Origin: UMGS1649 sp045659265
GTDB lineage: Bacteria > Bacillota > Clostridia > TANB77 > CAG-465
DNA: 7,868 bases
Reading direction: 5' to 3'
Assembly: GCA_045659265.1 (NCBI GenBank)
Contig: JAZOWO010000030.1
Coordinates: 1 to 7,868 of the forward strand
Positions 6,801-7,868 of this stretch are shown here, piece after piece. The translations under genes and the position numbers were made by a program. Within the stretch, counting starts at the first letter, position 1; every line of letters starts with the position of its first letter. The notes under the pieces are model-generated. The model did no database searches. It had not been told where the DNA came from and saw nothing but the letters and a program-made list of their open reading frames with translations.

Positions 6801-7385
6801 GCAACTAAATTAAGTCATAAAGAAAATAGTGTATATATGCTTTCAGAATTAAAACCATTAGTATTAGAAACAGAAGTTACAGGTGCAAGCTATGGTACAT
6901 TTATGCACTCAGTAATAGAACATCTAGATTATACTAATGTAACCAAAGACAGTATTAAAGAATTGATGAATGTACTTGTAAAAGAAATGGGTATAGAAGG
7001 AAGAATAAATATACCAAGGGCAATAGAACAAATACACAAGCTATATACAACTTTCTTAAAAGACCTTATTACTGGTGCTAAAAGAGTAGAACACGAATTA
7101 GAATTTGTTTTTGAAAATGATCTTAAAGATATAGATGGATTAGAACCACTTAAAGCTCCATCATTAATTCAAGGTGTTATAGATATGTATATAGAAACAA
7201 AGGATAACAGATGCGTTATAATAGATTTTAAGACGGATTCCGTAAAAGAGGATAAAGAACTCATAGATAGATATAAAATCCAATTAGAAGTGTATAGACG
7301 CGCAATAAATGTATGCTATAACAAAGAGGTGGATGAAGTATATATTTATTCATTTGCTTTAAACAAAATGGTAAAGGTGAAATAG
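3822..7385 (+). CDS. addA: ATP-dependent helicase/nuclease subunit A (AddA)
   Basis: This 1187-residue protein is complete and close to the family's usual 1,150-1,250. With AddB it processes double-strand DNA ends for RecA-dependent repair, as RecBCD does in E. coli. UvrD/Rep (SF1A) helicase motifs in order: Q motif with Q7; Walker A SASAGSGKT (21-29); Ia LTFTNAAASELKERI (52-66); TIHSFC (103-108); II YIDEYQDT (388-395); III MVGDVKQSIYGFR (414-426); IV NFRS (462-465); V MTMHKSKGLEF (789-799); VI LLYVAFTRAKE (864-874). The C-terminal RecB-type nuclease is intact: GTFMH (1025-1029), GVID (1118-1121), IIDFKTD (1133-1139) and QLEVY (1154-1158), supplying H1029, D1121, D1135 and K1137. An acidic linker (516-540) sits between helicase parts, and 935-985 is highly charged. 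The start ATG 3822 follows AAGGGAG (3811-3817). addB, normally just upstream, is not here; rbgA occupies that place. Confidence 0.97.
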   Translation: MELTNSQKLIITTKNKSLLVSASAGSGKTFVVVERIVDSIKAGKDISKMLILTFTNAAASELKERIVKKLYDIKEEYLKAGDKENAKRIAKQISAVPASDVSTIHSFCLSTIRNNFYSLGIDPNVQTVEETKATLMLYEAIEEVLEEEYTSASDTFTDILDMLGNEEMLVEMLFKLHKAMCNATNKEEWLNNITKTYSVSSETVKDLTEIDFGHEVVKSIKNTLEIEIMNLERVIDKLDSVSDFETRKEALENILAIVKRGYMKETFDEIYAMRDELTSLPQLPRKSVPDEELKKEVSAVRNSCAKKLKNIVTKLIYKDSKGILDELNSSLVYANWYKDIIKRVDEKYSLAKKEKALIDFSDYEHLTLEALEDEETRKKYIEKFDEIYIDEYQDTSDIQETILMSIAKENNVIMVGDVKQSIYGFRNAAPELFSAKYARLEEIEHEGDKEELKEAKILLAQNFRSRKEVIDSTNEVFGKLMSETFGGASYGKKEELVLGAAYPLDEGYKAELHIVEKDTDEEVYESEDEDNEQAEDVVTDLSSLELEAGAIVNRIRELMAGDFKVYDLKKEEYRKCEYKDIVILMSKVEKTASIVQNVLSKAGIPTYTDAKTGFYKSDEISLIISFLKILNNIEDDISLASVLYSIIGKFNLDELVKIRKGNTKYSLYGSLNQYLEQDKKEQDIVDKITNFLELIDRFRRYVKTYPLATVLLKLYDETGIYEAMRFEKAGAMKCANLDAFVNIIADYEKTENVTSLYLVIKYLDTLKKKESAGDSPKMLGENENVVRIMTMHKSKGLEFPVVFIANTTSKYNELDLGDKILTSNTLGIGLDILDKSTGVMYPSIIKQVIKQNTRNRLRSEALRLLYVAFTRAKEKLIITGIVNKTLDHYCEKMLFVDGKVPDSVAFEHNCHLKCILQAVYEKAKHIDIKRYNVKMVMPKDEDEKIDRKFSKLDEFKAKIEELGITENKEEKERLKEKLVYVYPHEIDVEQKYTATKLSHKENSVYMLSELKPLVLETEVTGASYGTFMHSVIEHLDYTNVTKDSIKELMNVLVKEMGIEGRINIPRAIEQIHKLYTTFLKDLITGAKRVEHELEFVFENDLKDIDGLEPLKAPSLIQGVIDMYIETKDNRCVIIDFKTDSVKEDKELIDRYKIQLEVYRRAINVCYNKEVDEVYIYSFALNKMVKVK
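7373..7380 (+). promoter_or_regulatory. Ribosome binding site of the PflX-like gene, inside the end of addA
   Basis: AAAGGTGA lies five bases before ATG 7386 and within the last codons of addA. The addA stop TAG (7383-7385) directly touches the ATG (7386-7388), an arrangement typical of translational coupling. It supports this ATG as the true start. Confidence 0.8.
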
Positions 7386-7868
7386 ATGCAAGAGGATATA
7401 TTAAAAAAATGTACAATGTGTCCACATAAGTGTGGGGTAAATAGACTAGATGGAAAAATAGGTGTGTGCAAAGCTGCAGATAAAATAAAAGTAGCTTTGG
7501 TAAGCACACATAATTATGAAGAACCATGTATAAGTGGAGACAAAGGTTCAGGTACAATATTTTTTACAGGTTGTAATCTTAAATGTGTATATTGCCAAAA
7601 CTATGAAATAAGTAGTGGGATGTTTGGTAAAGAAATAACAGTAGAAAGACTTGCAGAAATAATGTTAGAACAACAAGAAAGAGGAGTGCTTAACATTAAT
7701 CTTGTAACTCCAACAATGTATGCATTAAAAATTAAAGAGGCAATAATCCTTGCAAAAGAAAAAGGATTAAACATACCAATAGTGTATAACTCAGGTGGAT
7801 ATGAAAATGTAGAAACACTAAAAGAACTAGAAGGCTACATAGACATATATTTACCAGATCTTAAATAT
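7386..7868 (+). CDS. PflX-like radical SAM protein, N-terminal part (3' end outside window)
   Basis: The frame is open from ATG 7386 to the last base, giving 161 residues of a family usually about 300 long. It begins with CTMCPHKCGVNR (9-20) and a further cysteine in GVCKAA (26-31): four cysteines C9, C12, C16 and C28 that may hold an extra iron-sulfur cluster. EEPCISGDKGSGTIFFTGCN (45-64) leads to the radical SAM signature C63-x3-C67-x2-C70 (CNLKCVYCQNYE), which binds the [4Fe-4S] cluster that cleaves S-adenosylmethionine. NINLVTPTMYAL (103-114), IPIVYNSGGYE (130-140) and DIYLPDLKY (153-161) are all typical of the COG1313/PflX group, named for resemblance to pyruvate formate-lyase activating enzymes. 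The substrate of this group is not established to my knowledge. It starts with no gap after addA, so it is probably co-translated. It suggests anaerobic or microaerophilic life. Confidence 0.93.
   Translation, partial: MQEDILKKCTMCPHKCGVNRLDGKIGVCKAADKIKVALVSTHNYEEPCISGDKGSGTIFFTGCNLKCVYCQNYEISSGMFGKEITVERLAEIMLEQQERGVLNINLVTPTMYALKIKEAIILAKEKGLNIPIVYNSGGYENVETLKELEGYIDIYLPDLKY

Larger units (their letters stand above)
3..7868 (+). other. Probable single transcription unit of nine genes
   Basis: All nine genes point the same way. The gaps between them are 20, 9, 12, 33, 20, 14, 12 and 0 bases. Each gap holds little more than a ribosome site, and none contains a GC-rich hairpin followed by a T run. 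Both ends of the unit lie outside the window, so the true promoter and terminator are not seen. Internal promoters within coding sequence cannot be excluded in such AT-rich DNA. Confidence 0.6.

Noticed and set aside
5280..6896. The 16-base string GGTGCAAGCTATGGTA occurs twice within addA (near 5280 and near 6881)
   Set aside because: Both copies encode GASYG in the same frame within a family-typical context, and the flanks do not match, so this is chance codon agreement rather than a repeat element.
7261..7557. 98-codon open frame on the - strand across the addA/PflX junction
   Set aside because: It overlaps two well-supported + strand genes. The Leu/Tyr/His-rich product resembles no protein and comes from reversed AT-rich codons.

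Overview
The window is 7,868 bases of AT-rich bacterial chromosome (roughly 30% G+C by eye). Arginine is mostly AGA and isoleucine mostly ATA. Shine-Dalgarno sites are strong and of the AGAGGTG / AAGGGAG type. These traits, together with an AddA-type helicase-nuclease, an RbgA (YlqF) GTPase, a DXS-type enzyme and a PflX-type radical SAM protein, suggest a low-GC, probably anaerobic member of the Firmicutes/Bacillota (Clostridia or a relative). The genus cannot be named from this sequence.

Layout: nine genes, all on the + strand and tightly packed. The gaps are 0 to 33 bases, and I see no terminator hairpin or convincing internal promoter, so one long transcription unit is likely. In order: (1) the 3' end of a divergent 1-deoxy-D-xylulose-5-phosphate synthase gene (3-464); (2) a DUF5662-like, histidine-rich, HD-type protein (485-967); (3) a small MazG-like nucleotide pyrophosphohydrolase (977-1288); (4) a GNAT acetyltransferase (1301-1798); (5) an unrecognised three-helix membrane protein (1832-2437); (6) a second GNAT acetyltransferase (2458-2913); (7) the ribosome-assembly GTPase rbgA (2928-3809); (8) addA, the helicase-nuclease subunit of the AddAB recombination complex (3822-7385); (9) the 5' part of a PflX-like radical SAM gene (7386 to beyond the end), whose ATG directly follows the addA stop codon.

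The genes do not form one obvious pathway. Housekeeping genes (isoprenoid precursor synthesis, 50S assembly, double-strand break repair) flank a five-gene block of small accessory proteins. Two of these look like nucleotide or metal-dependent hydrolases, two are acetyltransferases, and one is an orphan membrane protein. I found no RNA gene, CRISPR array, mobile element or attachment site, and no non-coding stretch longer than 33 bases. I do not see clear evidence of a new multi-gene system. The best leads are the accessory block, the departures from conserved motifs in DXS and RbgA, and addA standing without an adjacent addB.
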